Assembly: GCF_000764305.2 (NCBI RefSeq)
Contig: NW_025939545.1
Coordinates: forward strand, 1-64,000
Direction: 5' to 3'
From: Hyalella azteca
Taxonomy: Eukaryota; Arthropoda; Malacostraca; Amphipoda; Hyalellidae
Length of the DNA stretch: 64,000 bases
Under the pieces are notes generated by a model. The model did not search any database. It saw nothing but the letters and a program-made list of their open reading frames with translations, and was not told where the DNA came from. Positions 38,419-50,050 of this stretch are shown here, piece by piece. The position numbers were made by a program, and so were the translations under genes. The first letter of the stretch is position 1, and each line of letters opens with the position of its first letter.

Positions 38419-38583
38419 GTACATATCAATGAAATTGACGCCGATTTTATACACTTAAATTCTAAACTCGGACTAACATAATCATTTACTCATAATTTGA
38501 GATAACGGGTGCAGAATTATTGACCGCGTATTGAGCATGGAGGGAATTAGGTGTAAAAAGCAGCGTCGGCGCCTGAGCAAATT

Positions 38584-38604
38584 CATATCATATCATATCA
38601 TATC
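38584..38604. repeat. ATATC pentanucleotide repeat
   Basis: Four consecutive ATATC-type units. Confidence 0.8.
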
Positions 38605-40338
38605 TACTTTTAATCAATTGAGCTGCACTGATGGTAAATACGCGGGTTTATAAATGGTGCGTTTACACATACATCATATTAGCGGTTATGGTTTATAAAG
38701 AACATAATTACACAAATATATGGATAACATATTTTAAATAGACTGATTTCACTGCATAATAAAATCTGTGTTTTCAATAGGTTTGGCAAAAATTGAAATC
38801 CCATGTTATTTAATTCGCTGTCATTCGTGTATATTTTGTAGGTTAATTCACACTCACGTAAAAGAAAATGCAATAAATTACACGTAAGAAGTTTTTTAGA
38901 TATAGAATATTTCAATGATTCCTTCATTATCTCATTGCTTTTTTTAGAGAAACTAATATCTTCTTATTTTGAATACTTTCCATTTATAATACTGGGTCTT
39001 GCACTCGTTTATCCAGCAATGAAATGTCGATAATCGCAATCGCTGAGCATGGCTGCTGATGAACTGGAATCTAATATTTTTATTTGCACTCTGTTCAGTT
39101 ATTTTAAATTATTTTCCTACTTAAAGGTTTTCACAGACACATAATTTTTAATGAAAAAGAGAGAAATTGTCTATATTCCGCTAAAGAAAACTGGCTTTTG
39201 AATCCGTGATACTGAGTTTGAATACTGAAATTTAAGCCGTCAGTAAATTTTATTTTTTCTTTCCACTGCAAGTTTCAGTTTGTTAGATAAGTTCTGCTTA
39301 CAAAAAAAAAGATTTTGGTGTTAATAAGGCTTTTTTTGGCAACAATGATTATTCTGTCGAACTTTGCTGCCAAACAGAATCGTGGCTTTGAAAACCTGGG
39401 TATTTAACGATCATTTTAATTGTGGCTAAGCTATCAAGATATTCAATTAAAGCGACGCCATAGTTGGGCGGTTGGTATCATGTTCATGCAATATCTACTG
39501 AAGTATGCATGCTCAAAATGTTCTTAATCTGATTTATAGACATTTGCGTGTATCTAATACCGTTAATGAGAGCAGCTACTGTCGAGCACGGCTTATCTCT
39601 GTTGACACGAGCACCAGATTACATCTGAACGCATAAATAATTTTATGGCTCTAATGAGGTTTAGTTATTGAAGGTTGTCCTGGAATTAGCTTCTCAAAAT
39701 GTGGAGTGTGCTTAAATACTTAATTAAATACTTAAATTCAATATATTACAAATACATAATATCCATCATAAAGGCATATAGATTTCGAGTTGAATAAATC
39801 TATTAACTATAACTTGTCGCCAAGTCAACTTATCCTCAGTAAAAATAACACATAAATATGCCTTCTTCATGACATTTAAGCTAGCGCTCCTCAAGCTTAA
39901 ATAATTTCCTGTGTGGGATTATTAATTACGAAGAATAATCGTTATTAATTGCCTTCATTAATAATTGAGTTGGTTCCATCGACCCTACAACAAATGTAAA
40001 AGACATATTAACTATCTCCTACTTTTGCTTTGAATTTAATAGAAAAGAGTTTATAGTTTCTTATAAATCGATTTATTTATTCCATATATTACAAATACCA
40101 TATTTATGAAGATATTTTCATGCGGGATACTTTGAAGCAAATTCTTTTCATATGGTAAACCTTCTAATGAGGAATGGTATGTAGTTTTTATGCAATAGAA
40201 ACATTAAATACGTATAATGAACGTCTTTTATCTTGAAAGCTCTCATCCAAACACGAATTTTCGTGGAATTCTAGAATTGCATTCTAGAATATGATAATCA
40301 ATAGTAAATCTATTTCGAAGTTTCCAATCAAAAATTAT
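38605..40338. other. Gene-free stretch
   Basis: AT-rich, with no supported gene or element. ATATATTACAAATAC occurs near 39743 (slightly changed) and again near 40084. Confidence 0.45.
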
Positions 40339-40564
40339 CTTTCACCGATAGCATTCATATACATTTTTAAAGTTTCACCTCAAAGATAGCATTCATATAT
40401 ATTTATAAAGTTTCATCTCACCGATAGCATTCATATATATTATAAAGTTTCTTCTCACCGATGAAATTCATGTATATTTATAAAGTTTCACCTCACCGAT
40501 AGCATTCATATATATTTGTAAAGTTTCATCTAAACGATAGCATTCAAATATATTTATAAAGTTT
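40339..40564. repeat. 38-bp minisatellite, six units
   Basis: GATAGCATTC or a close variant occurs at 40347, 40385, 40423, 40460, 40498 and 40536, spaced 37-38 bp, with ATATATTTATAAAGTTTC and ATCTCACC between. Confidence 0.95.
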
Positions 40565-42179
40565 AGTAGATTACTCGCGGTTGTTTGCTGCGTGAGCTCA
40601 TTTCTCGATCGTGTTTCACTGGGACGCTGATTAGCGAGCTTCTTTTTAAGGAGCTGGGCGAAGGTTGGAATTCATCCACGCGAAACTTTTCGCGCGACTT
40701 CGAGTGAAATAAAATCTCATACTTACGACCGCTCGACTATCCTGCTTGATACGCTTTTGGTGAAAAACCTATAACCTATCGTTAATATTTTCCGCTTTCA
40801 TTTCCCCAGTCATATCTTATGGAGCTTTTCTTTCTTCAGAAACATGTTATTTGCCGCGAGAGTTTTCCTAAAAATGCTAATCAATGTTATTTTTAATCGT
40901 TTTAGTTTTGGGGTTTGCTGTTGTTTCCATGAAGACCTCAGCATCATAGATTTGCTGGAAAAAATGTCCGACACATTTTCGATTTCCATAAATTATATCA
41001 GATGCATTGCTGCTGCTTCCGAAGAAAATGTGCGTATTTTGGATTTGCAGAGCAATGTTCTTTTTAATGATGCAAGATTTCCACCGTATTTTCTTTCGGT
41101 TGCACATGAAAACCGAAAATAAAAAATTCAGGCAATTTAAATTTATTTACAATTTCACATCTCCGCACGAATCTTAATTAACTTTTTCTTATATAGGTTT
41201 TCGCTGGCCATTTTAGGAGCATTTTTTGTAGCAAAAAAGAACTCGGTGATCCGTGACAAAGTTTAAAGGCAATATTGACCTCAAACTGACTTCTTATCAA
41301 CAGGATTGATCATAGAGGAATTGTGCTCAGCAAGCGAACGGAATGGGGCGTAGCTTAAAGCGGACAAAGGCGCCGAGAGAGACGAATTGGAAGGACAAAG
41401 GCGTGGTTGTGAACAAGGTTTTTAGTACTAATGCTTCTTTTTATATATACTTTAGAAAGAAATCTCAGACCCGAAAAAAATACACGGCAGGAAACCCGTT
41501 CCCGAATGTGATCCGTATACGTCCTAAGTCAGCTTTAAATTGAGCATTTATATTAAAAATCTTCTAGTGAACTTAATTTTTTTACTAAATCCAGTATCCC
41601 GAATCTTAACTGCTCTGAGCATTTGAAAAAAAATTGGAAAGCTACATGATGACCATCCAGTACGTGTTGCTTTTCCTTTGATTCTCATCTTCCATTCATA
41701 CCCTAAATTGTACTCTATATTTTCACTCCTTACTCTCTTCATTGAAAATTTTTCTAAGTCAACATAACTCATTATTATCAATTAATATTATTATAGTTCC
41801 CAGCTTTGTCGACGTGATTAAGCATGGAGCAAGGAACATTTATCAATCATAAAAATTACTAGATTTGTTGCACGTGGTATAAGTGAAGTAATTTTGGGAG
41901 TTTGAGTAACGAGCAAATTAAGAGTAAATTTTACCCAGAATGTTGTTTTTTTTTTATCTTGCATCGACAATAATTTTACGACTCAGTAAAAATGAGGAAA
42001 ATTTTATCTGTCATTAAGGTCGAGAAGCATTGTTAAACTCGATGCTAAAATCCGGGAAAATTTCAATCAATTTGATATAAATCACAAATTTTCTCACGAT
42101 CTCCTAATGATGCAGAAAATGTTATACATCGCCACCACGGGATCCGAAGCATGCATTCAAGTTTTTTATTACATTACCT
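40565..42179. other. Gene-free stretch
   Basis: Positions 40575-40725 are GC-richer and include the small hairpin CGCGAAACTTTTCGCG (40679-40694). Overlapping plus and minus frames at 40844-41122 are mutually exclusive and unrecognised. Nothing else is supported. Confidence 0.4.
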
Positions 42180-42450
42180 CGATGTGGTTTTCATGTTATC
42201 ACAAGTACTATGGCTCGCATATATAATAGGTCCACTACGAGTATCGAGGCAAATCATAAGGCGTCAGGATATGGATGCATACGCGGCGTCGGTGTGAACT
42301 TTGCCCTCAAAGTTCATCTGATCCGAGAAAATTCAAAGTCCCGATGGCCATGATATCAGCCTGGCTCTTTATGACATGAATCCCGGTCCCTATGAAGCCA
42401 TCAGCAACGCCATGACCTAAATCGTTGCTATCGAACCTGACCTCCGATTT
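42180..42450. other. Coding-like island, strand undecided
   Basis: This interval is less AT-rich than its surroundings and stays open in unusually many frames. On the plus strand an ATG near 42210 opens 47 codons (starting MARIYN), and a second frame then runs to a TAA at about 42420 with a peptide ending SNAMT. On the minus strand a 45-50 codon frame spans about 42450 to 42310 and ends FLGSDEL. None has a convincing acceptor and donor pair, and I recognise no family. A decayed exon is possible. Confidence 0.18.
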
Positions 42451-43943
42451 TACTACTATTCAGTTTTTCACTTAAATTTGGGGATTGTGAACCATCCATT
42501 CATGGTTTGAATATGTTGATTGGATTGAACGATAGTGAAAGCAAGAGGCATCAGTCAAAATGAGAACAGCTGACCCTAAACCCAGCGCTGAATTGATTGA
42601 TATAATTCTTTTCTTGTGCTACCGTTTGATTAACTTGCTTTATTACTACTTTTTAATTAGACAAATATATGGCTAATTTCAATTGCCTCCTTCAGATATC
42701 GTTGTATTACAGATACTTATAGATGGTCGGAATGGTTTAACATTGAAGAATAATTCTACGAAGTTTATTATAGTGCCACCAAATCGTCGACTGAGCCTGC
42801 CATTATGTGTTCTCTGTAGTTCCAGAATTGATTTAGGCTGAAAAATGCGGTATAGGAACTTTAATGTGAACACTGGCCTACAGAGAAAATGGATCTGAGA
42901 CATGGAAAGAACTTGTTATGCTGATATCATGACTGACTTTTTTTTCGCAGCATGTCTATTTATCATATATTCGAATTCTTTTGTAAAATATGTTCGATAT
43001 ATGCATGCAAGTATATATGCATACATAAAATAATCGATTCTGTATTCGACATCTTTGGAAAATATTTGATTTTACTCAAATTCGAATCAAACGCACTTTA
43101 CGTAATGTTACAGATTTGTCTGCAACCCAAAAAATTAATTCTTTTAAGCAATCGACTCGTAAACTTAACACTTCTTTTGCATGTGCACTGATGGATCGAA
43201 TATGGGATTGCTAATATTTTATCAAATTATTATTCGTTTTTATAGACTGTTATGAAATAATATGGAATAAATGAATTGTAATATGACGAACTTCTAATGA
43301 AAATGTGATGATTTTATTTAAAAATTTCTTTGTTTTCGATGTTTATCATAGGAAATAATAGAGTTTAATTTTTTTCTAGATTTTCATGCATGTTTGCCTT
43401 CTGCAGAAGTTTAATCTACTCAGTTCCATCCCAACATGCACTATTTCAGGCTGTAATAATTTTTTGCATGAACATGAAAAAACCAACGGTATTCTCAAGC
43501 ATTTTCCTTCGCTATTACTATGTAGATCAAAGCAAGCTCGCTGTCCCGTTCCTAAGCGTAATCTTTTGTTCCCATTTTACGCGCATCCCTGCTCCCTTAG
43601 GACCTATTGTTCAAAGTTTAGTTATAGATGACCCTGGTGTTGTGATAAAATACCGAGATAACCTCAGGCTTTCCTTACCTTCTCCCTGAATTTGACCTCG
43701 CTACAAATATCCCCAAATTTTCCCTTAGCAGGAAACATAATAACATTATTTGGTACTTTTTATAATAGGCTTTTACAAAAAATATAAGTGTAAATTGGAA
43801 TGCATCTATCTTTCATTGTGCATTAATGTATTTAATTAACTATTACTTAATCCAAGTCTTTTCCTGTACGGATGTTAATTATTTAATTAATGAAGTCTTT
43901 GTTTTACATAGACTCTGTGGCTCGGGATCTCAGTAAATCATAT
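42451..43943. other. Gene-free stretch
   Basis: No supported gene. Overlapping frames at 43386-43689 lack known motifs. Confidence 0.45.
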
Positions 43944-44153
43944 AATTTTATGAATTAAAAAAATTATTATCTATGCATTCTTTAATCCGATTTAACTTTA
44001 ACTTTAGATTGTGGATTAAATGAGCTGGAATCTAACAGTATTTATTTTATGCATAAAAAAATTAATATCTAAGCATTCTTTAATCCGATTTAACTTCAAC
44101 TGAAGTTTAGATTGTTGATTAAATTAGCTGGAATCTAATAGTATTTATTTTAC
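43944..44153. repeat. Tandem duplication, about 99 bp, two copies
   Basis: GCATTCTTTAATCCGATTTA at 43975 recurs at 44073. Both copies continue through TTTAGATTGT.GATTAAA, GAGCTGGAATCTAA or AGCTGGAATCTAA, and AGTATTTATTTTA. Confidence 0.92.
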
Positions 44154-44446
44154 TCATGCGTGCTTCATTTGGACATGGTATGCCCCGGTTTCACTTGTGC
44201 GACTCAATGCAACGTGCAAGTAAGGAATGATAATTGGAGGAGAAATCTATTTTTCGGTATACGGGCCTAAGAAATGTAATACAATTCAATCAGGTTTATT
44301 TCTGCATTGCATATCATTATTTTTGCCAGCGTAGTAGCTAATGTTTTCTTCATTCCGTAACTTCTGAAAGCTACATACAATTTAATTGATTGAACAGATC
44401 TCTCAATAAAATAATTTTAAAGCAGGCATTTAAGAGAAATTCTTAC

Positions 44447-44649
44447 ATTCTCCGCGTTTTTCCAAGTTATTGAAGCGTGGCGGTTGAAAAGCACTACTGA
44501 GGTCCAGTTTCTTCGGTACACTGCGCACGTTAAATTCAGGAAGGATATCAGTTTCCCTTAAACATCGAGCCTCGGCGATACAATAGTCGATGTCCAGCAC
44601 CGACGCATGCCATAAAACTGAGGTCGTGAGCTCAAGCTTCAAGCTCGGT
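44447..44649 (-). CDS. Possible internal coding exon, unknown product
   Basis: Read on the minus strand, a pyrimidine-rich tract and acceptor TCTTCTTACTCAG end at 44650. A single frame is then open for 67 codons to a donor GAGAAT|GTAAGA at 44447-44446. The exon would be 203 bp, entering after two bases of a codon and leaving after one. Codons are GC-richer than the surroundings and the peptide (starting PSLKLELTTSV) is balanced, with three histidine or cysteine residues, many L, E, R and S, and no membrane segment. The frame has no ATG near its start (it begins at TTG if read as an ORF), which fits an internal exon better than a gene start. I do not recognise a family. Cryptic splice sites flanking a chance frame remain possible. 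Confidence 0.32.
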
Positions 44650-44660
44650 CTGAGTAAGAA

Positions 44661-44920
44661 GACTTCTGAGGGATCTTGGTCTTAGTTTAGGGACTGCTGT
44701 GTGATGTTAGTCTCTTTAAAGGACTCCTTAGTGATCTTGGTCTTATTTAGTTCAAAGAATGTAGCTTTCATCTGTATTTTACTATATAATATAGTTAGAG
44801 GGCTTCTGAATGATTGTAGTCTTTGTTTAGAGACCCTGAATCGTCCACGTTATTGCTAAGGGCTTTTGAGTGAGCATGATGTTTGTTACCGAACTTCTAA
44901 ATGATCTTAATTATGGTTTT
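44661..44920. repeat. Degenerate 30-bp tandem repeat in two blocks
   Basis: Units related to GGACTTCTGAGTGATCTTGG begin at 44661, 44691 and 44721, then at 44801, 44831, 44861 and 44891, exactly 30 bp apart within each block. A 50-bp stretch that does not match separates the blocks. Confidence 0.7.
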
Positions 44921-45678
44921 GAATGATTTAGTTCCTAGTGGAGAAAACTAGGAGTCGATGTTTGTGAAACTTTCAGCAATAGCAGGCCATTTTATGACTT
45001 ATTTATGCTTGAATACCTCAGAGCGATATTGGCAACTTCATGAGTCGAATCATTCAGTCTTGTCTTTTTTTCCGAGTTATTGCAAATTTTTTGTGGCTTG
45101 AATATCATAAGAAAATTAAATTAAAATTAATTACTTTGGCTCATTACTCGCAGCTTCAGACTAGCTTAGGGAATTTTTCGTGTTCTGTTGAAAACATGTC
45201 AAAACAGGGCCCGCTACCAACGATAGCTTTAGCGAAGCAACAATTTCTGTTGAGCTGCATACCTTCAATCTTATTTCGTTACTCAGTGAAAGCAGTTGAG
45301 AATAAAACCAAATTAAGAATCATTACAACAGAAAAAAGGTGATGAAAGTTTTGATTACGATGGAAAAACTGAACTGTTTTACGAAAATTTTTAGAAACCG
45401 CGTAGATGAGAGACATTGCCAGATTTTTTAATGGCGAGAAATTTTAAAGGAAAAAATTCTCAAATTAAGTTACTGATTGCCATGTGACAAAGAATGTTGG
45501 TAGTGGGAAATAATGCCATTTGTTGGGATAAATTGGATCGCGTTGCGAAAAAGAATTACAGCTGTCAGCGTTTTTTATTTAATATATGCCTATGTCTAGA
45601 TTACTACAAGACATTTGACGTTACATGCGTGCGAAACTGCATTACACTTTGCATTCAATTTCGTGTATAAAACATGCA
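44921..45678. other. Gene-free stretch
   Basis: A 100-codon frame at 45040-45342 has no recognisable domain and ordinary composition, so I do not call it. Nothing else is seen. Confidence 0.4.
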
Positions 45679-45787
45679 CAGGGTGATCCACAAAAACTTC
45701 CAGATTTGAAAGCGTGATTAAAAAACACCAGTAAAGCTATCATTACAGTATTAATTTCATTGAAAAGAAATTACCTGAATTTTTGTA

Positions 45788-46372
45788 TCATTTAGCTTTA
45801 AAAATGACATCGGACATATGAAGGCCCCCCAGTGTCAGTGCCCAGTGGTTACAGTTCAGAGTACCAAGATTGGAGCAGAGAGGCGCGGATTCGATCCCAG
45901 CTCTGTGCACCAGTTTCTGGCCAGAATCGGCAAGGAGGCCGGGCGGTTAAGTACAGTAGAATTGGAGCAGTGAGTTGCGAGTTCGAGACCGCAATATGTT
46001 GTGAATATTCTGCGATGTTAAAAATCGGCTACGGGCCTGCGGCCTAACAAACGCTGAAACCGCTATTATTATTATATAGTCTATTTGTGACGTTCCGTTC
46101 AACTCGCTGAAGCATATTTACCGGCATATCGGCAATGGCTTGGCGTATGTTGTTCTTCATACGAGGTAGGGTCCTTGGACAGTCATTGTAAAGAATTTCT
46201 TTAAGATAACCCCATAAAAAATCACATAGAGCCGAATCGGTGGATCGGGCCGGCCATAGAAGGTCCCGAGCTCTGCAAACTGTTGTCTCAGATGGAGACA
46301 ACTCTGCCAAACGGCCATTAGAAAAGTAAGCCTCTATACAGCAAACGAACGCTGCTCACTTGTCCAATGCAT
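45788..46372 (-). pseudogene. Mariner-like transposase, decayed remnant
   Basis: This would be a DDE-type cut-and-paste transposase, but only its two ends remain. From the ATG at 46372 the N-terminus reads MHWTSEQRSFAV, then a two-base shift and EAYFSNGRL, matching the helix-turn-helix start of one group of insect mariner-like proteins (W-T-x-E-Q-R-x-F, then E-A-Y-F). The text then jumps to a C-terminal block with LWPARS and DFLWGYLKE, which corresponds to the family's W-P-P-R-S-P-D..D-F-F-L-W-G region, and a following RVERNVTNRL. The catalytic core is missing. The frame is then broken by a SINE, and the true C-terminus, GGLHMSDVIFKAK and a stop, reappears at about 45829-45788. It cannot encode an active enzyme. 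Confidence 0.85.
45834..46078 (+). mobile_element. Dimeric tRNA-derived SINE, copy B, inside the transposase relic
   Basis: Head 1 (about 45834-45912) has AGTGGTTACAGTTCAG and a good B box, GATTCGATCCC. Head 2 (about 45936-46010) repeats ATTGGAGCAG 92 bp downstream with another B box, GAGTTCGAGACC, but a degraded A box. The 3' part reads CGGCCTAACAAACGCTGAAA and ends in ATTATTATTATA, a typical SINE tail. On both sides the sequence resumes as mariner transposase, so this SINE inserted after the mariner. Exact target-site duplications are not clear. Confidence 0.75.
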
Positions 46373-46500
46373 AGTGGCAAATGAATAAATGAGACACAAA
46401 ACTTCAGGACTTTGTCTTTCATGTGAAATACTCTTTTTTTCAATAACACCTGGCAGCTTGGCGCGAAATACGAAACAGGAAGTTTTCGTGAATCACCCTG

Positions 46501-49500
46501 CATAAGGGAAACAAAGTCGGAGTTCCCGATATTTTTTCTTATTTATCGCAAAATACACCTGCAGGATAATATTGTAAAGCTTCAGATCTGATAAAGAGGA
46601 CTCCTCTATACGATTCGTTTGTTTTACTGCGCCATAAATACGAAATTATTATAGCGAGCAAAACCACTGCTTAAGCTGCCTGGCTACACCAGCTCTTACG
46701 GCTAATTCACGTCGGTATTAACCGTGTTCACTTGGCGCTATCTTTTACCTAATTTGCATACGTGTGCACTTATAGGTTGGTATCCCATTTTTCTCCGGGG
46801 ATCATCAGCTGTGATCCTTTATAGAACAGGCACGTGTCATAAACGATCTGCATAATAGTCTTTGTAGTGCAGTACATAAAGCGCTCACTCTATTAACATA
46901 TGCTAAGAAGCTGTCTCGAGCTAGGATAAGTTGACCATTGAAGGGCCACTGTGGTAGTCATGATACGCACTGCGGTAGGTCCACATTCATGGTTCTGTCC
47001 TGGCTGGTATTGGGCATAAAGAACATTATGTGTTGGGACTAGGAGTGCTGCAAGTGATAGGCATTATTTAATTTTGTTGTCTGTTGTATGTGATAATCTG
47101 AAATGCATTTCAAATTTCAGGATTAAAGTGGACTTTAAATGAGAATTAAGTCTTTCTTCTTTGAATGTCAATGGCCAACTTATCCAAATAAGAATTATAC
47201 AGCATCTCTTTGCTTTGTTGAATATGACAAAGTTATACCAGTAGCTATTATTCCATTGCGTAGGAAAGAATGCCTTGCTTCATCAACCTCGCCACGTACG
47301 AATGGAATTTGCAAAAATAGTGCATTTAATTTATTGCGAAGTGCTCTAGAAAATTCTCGTTGAATGAAAATTCTATAATTGTTTCATAAAAGAAAATATT
47401 TTTAACTGTGCTTTCTCTTTTTTCCGATTATCACAAAATCATTCATTGGGAAAATTAGGCAATGTTGGATAATCCTGCTGAATATATGTAAATGATTTGA
47501 ATAATTAACTGCTGAACAAACACATGAAAAATTTGCTCTTCTGAATATGAGGAAATACAATTTAAATTCATCGAATTTGCAAATAAAACCGTGCTTTACT
47601 CCAAAGACATCACTGCTCTCGCCTGCTTACAAATTTCAACTCGATAGCACACATTTTAATAGCAAGGATTTAATTCAAAGCTCTTGAGGCGCATTTTGAT
47701 TAATAAGGTTTCGATTATATTATTGTGAAGATGTGGGTGATTTAAATTATTATTTATGCATCACAAAAATAAATTTTTCAAGTTTAGCGAAGCGGGTTTG
47801 CATGTTATAAATTATTCCCTGCCCTTTCACAAGCTAAGAATGTGACTATATTTATCATTTTTATCATAAAGTGGCCTCAATTTGGTCTCAATCGATTGAA
47901 ATTTATAAATAATATTTGCAACAGGTATAGCTTCCGATCTCTTTGTCTATTTAAAACCACTATTGAACCTCGCGGGCTCCATCATGTGCTACTCTTTGAC
48001 ATTTTATTCTAGCACCACTTGTTCCCAGACTATTTCCTTTTCTAGATTAAAATCAGCATGATTAGCTGAAGTGAAGAGTCCGAGAGCATTTTTAAAAATT
48101 GAATGGGATAATTTAATAAATAGGATAATTCAAAAGAATAGGATAGGGTAATCAATGGGATAATTTAATCATCGGTTACTTAAGAGACCGCATCTATCTT
48201 GAGGTGGTTCTGACACCAATGGGCAGACGTGAGCTTGGAACTTAACGTGAAATTTAAGGCTAAGGGCAATTTCTGATATCAATGTTAAAAATTCGCACTG
48301 TAGGATGGTATGTCACAGCATCCGGTGTGTTGTGAAGCAAGAGGAACGTTTGATCAAAAGAACCTCACATTACACCGGACTTTTTTAGATTTAAACTGCG
48401 CAATTAAACTTTACTTGTGAAATTTAGACGCAAAATTTAGTAGTTAATTATTGAACATAACACATTTTTTCTCTCAATGCTATATGATATGAATACTCGG
48501 CAACCATAAATTGTTACCGAGCCTAGTCTTTTGGGTAGTCTGCTGTCGATTTCGGCTCCAATTTTCGGATAAAATTTTTAGATGCTTAATGATCTGTCGA
48601 GAATATTTGTAGCGCGAAAGCAGAACAGGAACTTATCCAGTCTTTTAAAAGTTCTACGTTCATATTCATCTGCACATTCTGTAATTTTGAGTGCAGCTTT
48701 GAGGACACAAATTCCTACTTAAAAGATTCGTTACGTACAGTATATCTGCCATTTCGACATGCTGGTAAATAATAAATATACGTGTAGTGAGATACAAAAT
48801 TTTATTCGCTTCAAACGACCTTTCCATTTGAATTGGATGCGTGAATTACAGTGAATAAATATTACAGCGCCAAATAGGACCGCTCCTGAGTTTAGATTCT
48901 TATTCATAATTTCAAACGAAGCGTGAAGTTTTAGCTATAGTTTCCATAGTCGAGTAATCGAATCGCATTACAAGTCTGTTATTGTTCTTCCGGCTGTACT
49001 AATTCGTCGTAGCGGATGAACGCGCGTATCGTAGATGAAATTATATTAAATATAATAATTTTCGATGAATTATATATTTACGATCATCTTTGTAAATTTT
49101 GCGCTTAAAATGAACATACCGCGGTTTAGAGTCGGGTTTCGCTAACTGCATGTGTGTTACCTTCTTATTTATGTACAGCTTTTGAAACATCAAACTCTGT
49201 TCTTATCGGCTCCAACTTTAATTGATACCTTAGAGGAGAAATCCAAATCTTAGCTCTACGGTGATGAGCCAAACTTAATTGGGAACATAAACTTTACAGC
49301 CAAAAATGCATATATTATGATAAAATCAGTTTTTCAATCATATAAAAAAGTTTTCATTATTATATTCCTTTTTGTAGTCTCTGTATTAATACTATGTACC
49401 TGTAGAAAAATAATATCATGTCATTATGCCAAACAAGCACGGAACATTCCAAGCAATAATTCTGCGTAGATTTCCTTTCACTATTTTTAATGCGTACTAA

Positions 49501-49886
49501 ATGACGCCTCTAGCACCGAAAGTTGTCATCCTAAATTTTATTATTTCTAACATCCCAAGCTGTTATCATAGATAACATACTTTTCCTCCGTTTATCGCTT
49601 AAATTCATGCTATCATTGAAGACTGAAGACGATATTTCTAATAATTTTTCACACCCGTCATTTTAAATCGTAAGTCTCGCTACGCCATGTGCGCACAACT
49701 TGTGTATCTCTCAAGTCATAATCAAGCAGCGTATCATTGGCGCTCTCGATATGAAGAGGAGATTATCTAAGCAGAGCTTCAGACTGCGGGGTGACAGCTG
49801 CTGATAACGAAGATGGGCCTATGCGGGCGTGGAGGGGTCTGGAGATAGCGGGGATTTGTGGAGACTTCGACACGCAGGCAGAAGCC
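46501..49886. other. Gene-free stretch
   Basis: No supported gene. Short repeats of GGATAATTTAAT occur at about 48107-48173. Positions 46680-47050 are slightly GC-richer but carry no recognisable feature. Confidence 0.4.
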
Positions 49887-50050
49887 AACATCTTGATATC
49901 ATGGTTATTACAACATCTTGATATCATGGTTATTACAACATCTTGATATCATGATTATTCCAACATCTTGATATCATGATTATGCCAACATCTTGACATC
50001 ATGACTATTCCAACATCTTCATATCATGACTATTCCAACGTCTTGATAAT
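49887..50050. repeat. 25-bp minisatellite, six full units
   Basis: AACATCTTGATATCATG starts at 49887, 49912, 49937, 49962, 49987 and 50012, with a partial seventh unit at 50037. The unit ends GATTATTCC or GGTTATTAC. Divergence increases from left to right. Confidence 0.97.

Larger units (their letters stand above)
45679..46500 (-). mobile_element. Internally deleted mariner-like element (Tc1/mariner superfamily) with a nested SINE
   Basis: The left end reads CAGGGTGATCCACAAAAAC and continues CTTCC (45679-45701). The right end (46478-46500) is its inverted copy, matching at 21 of 23 positions. Between them lies a minus-strand transposase relic. CAGGGTG-type termini are common in insect mariner-like elements. 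The flanks (TGCA on the left, CATA on the right) do not give a clear TA duplication. The element is 822 bp, of which about 245 bp is an inserted SINE, so the mariner part is roughly half the usual 1.2-1.3 kb. Confidence 0.85.

Noticed and set aside
45040..45342. 100-codon plus-strand frame
   Set aside because: Ordinary AT-rich composition, no recognisable motif, and no splice or promoter signal.
49887..50050. Regular short repeats resembling a CRISPR array
   Set aside because: Units are contiguous with no unique spacers, and the DNA is eukaryotic.
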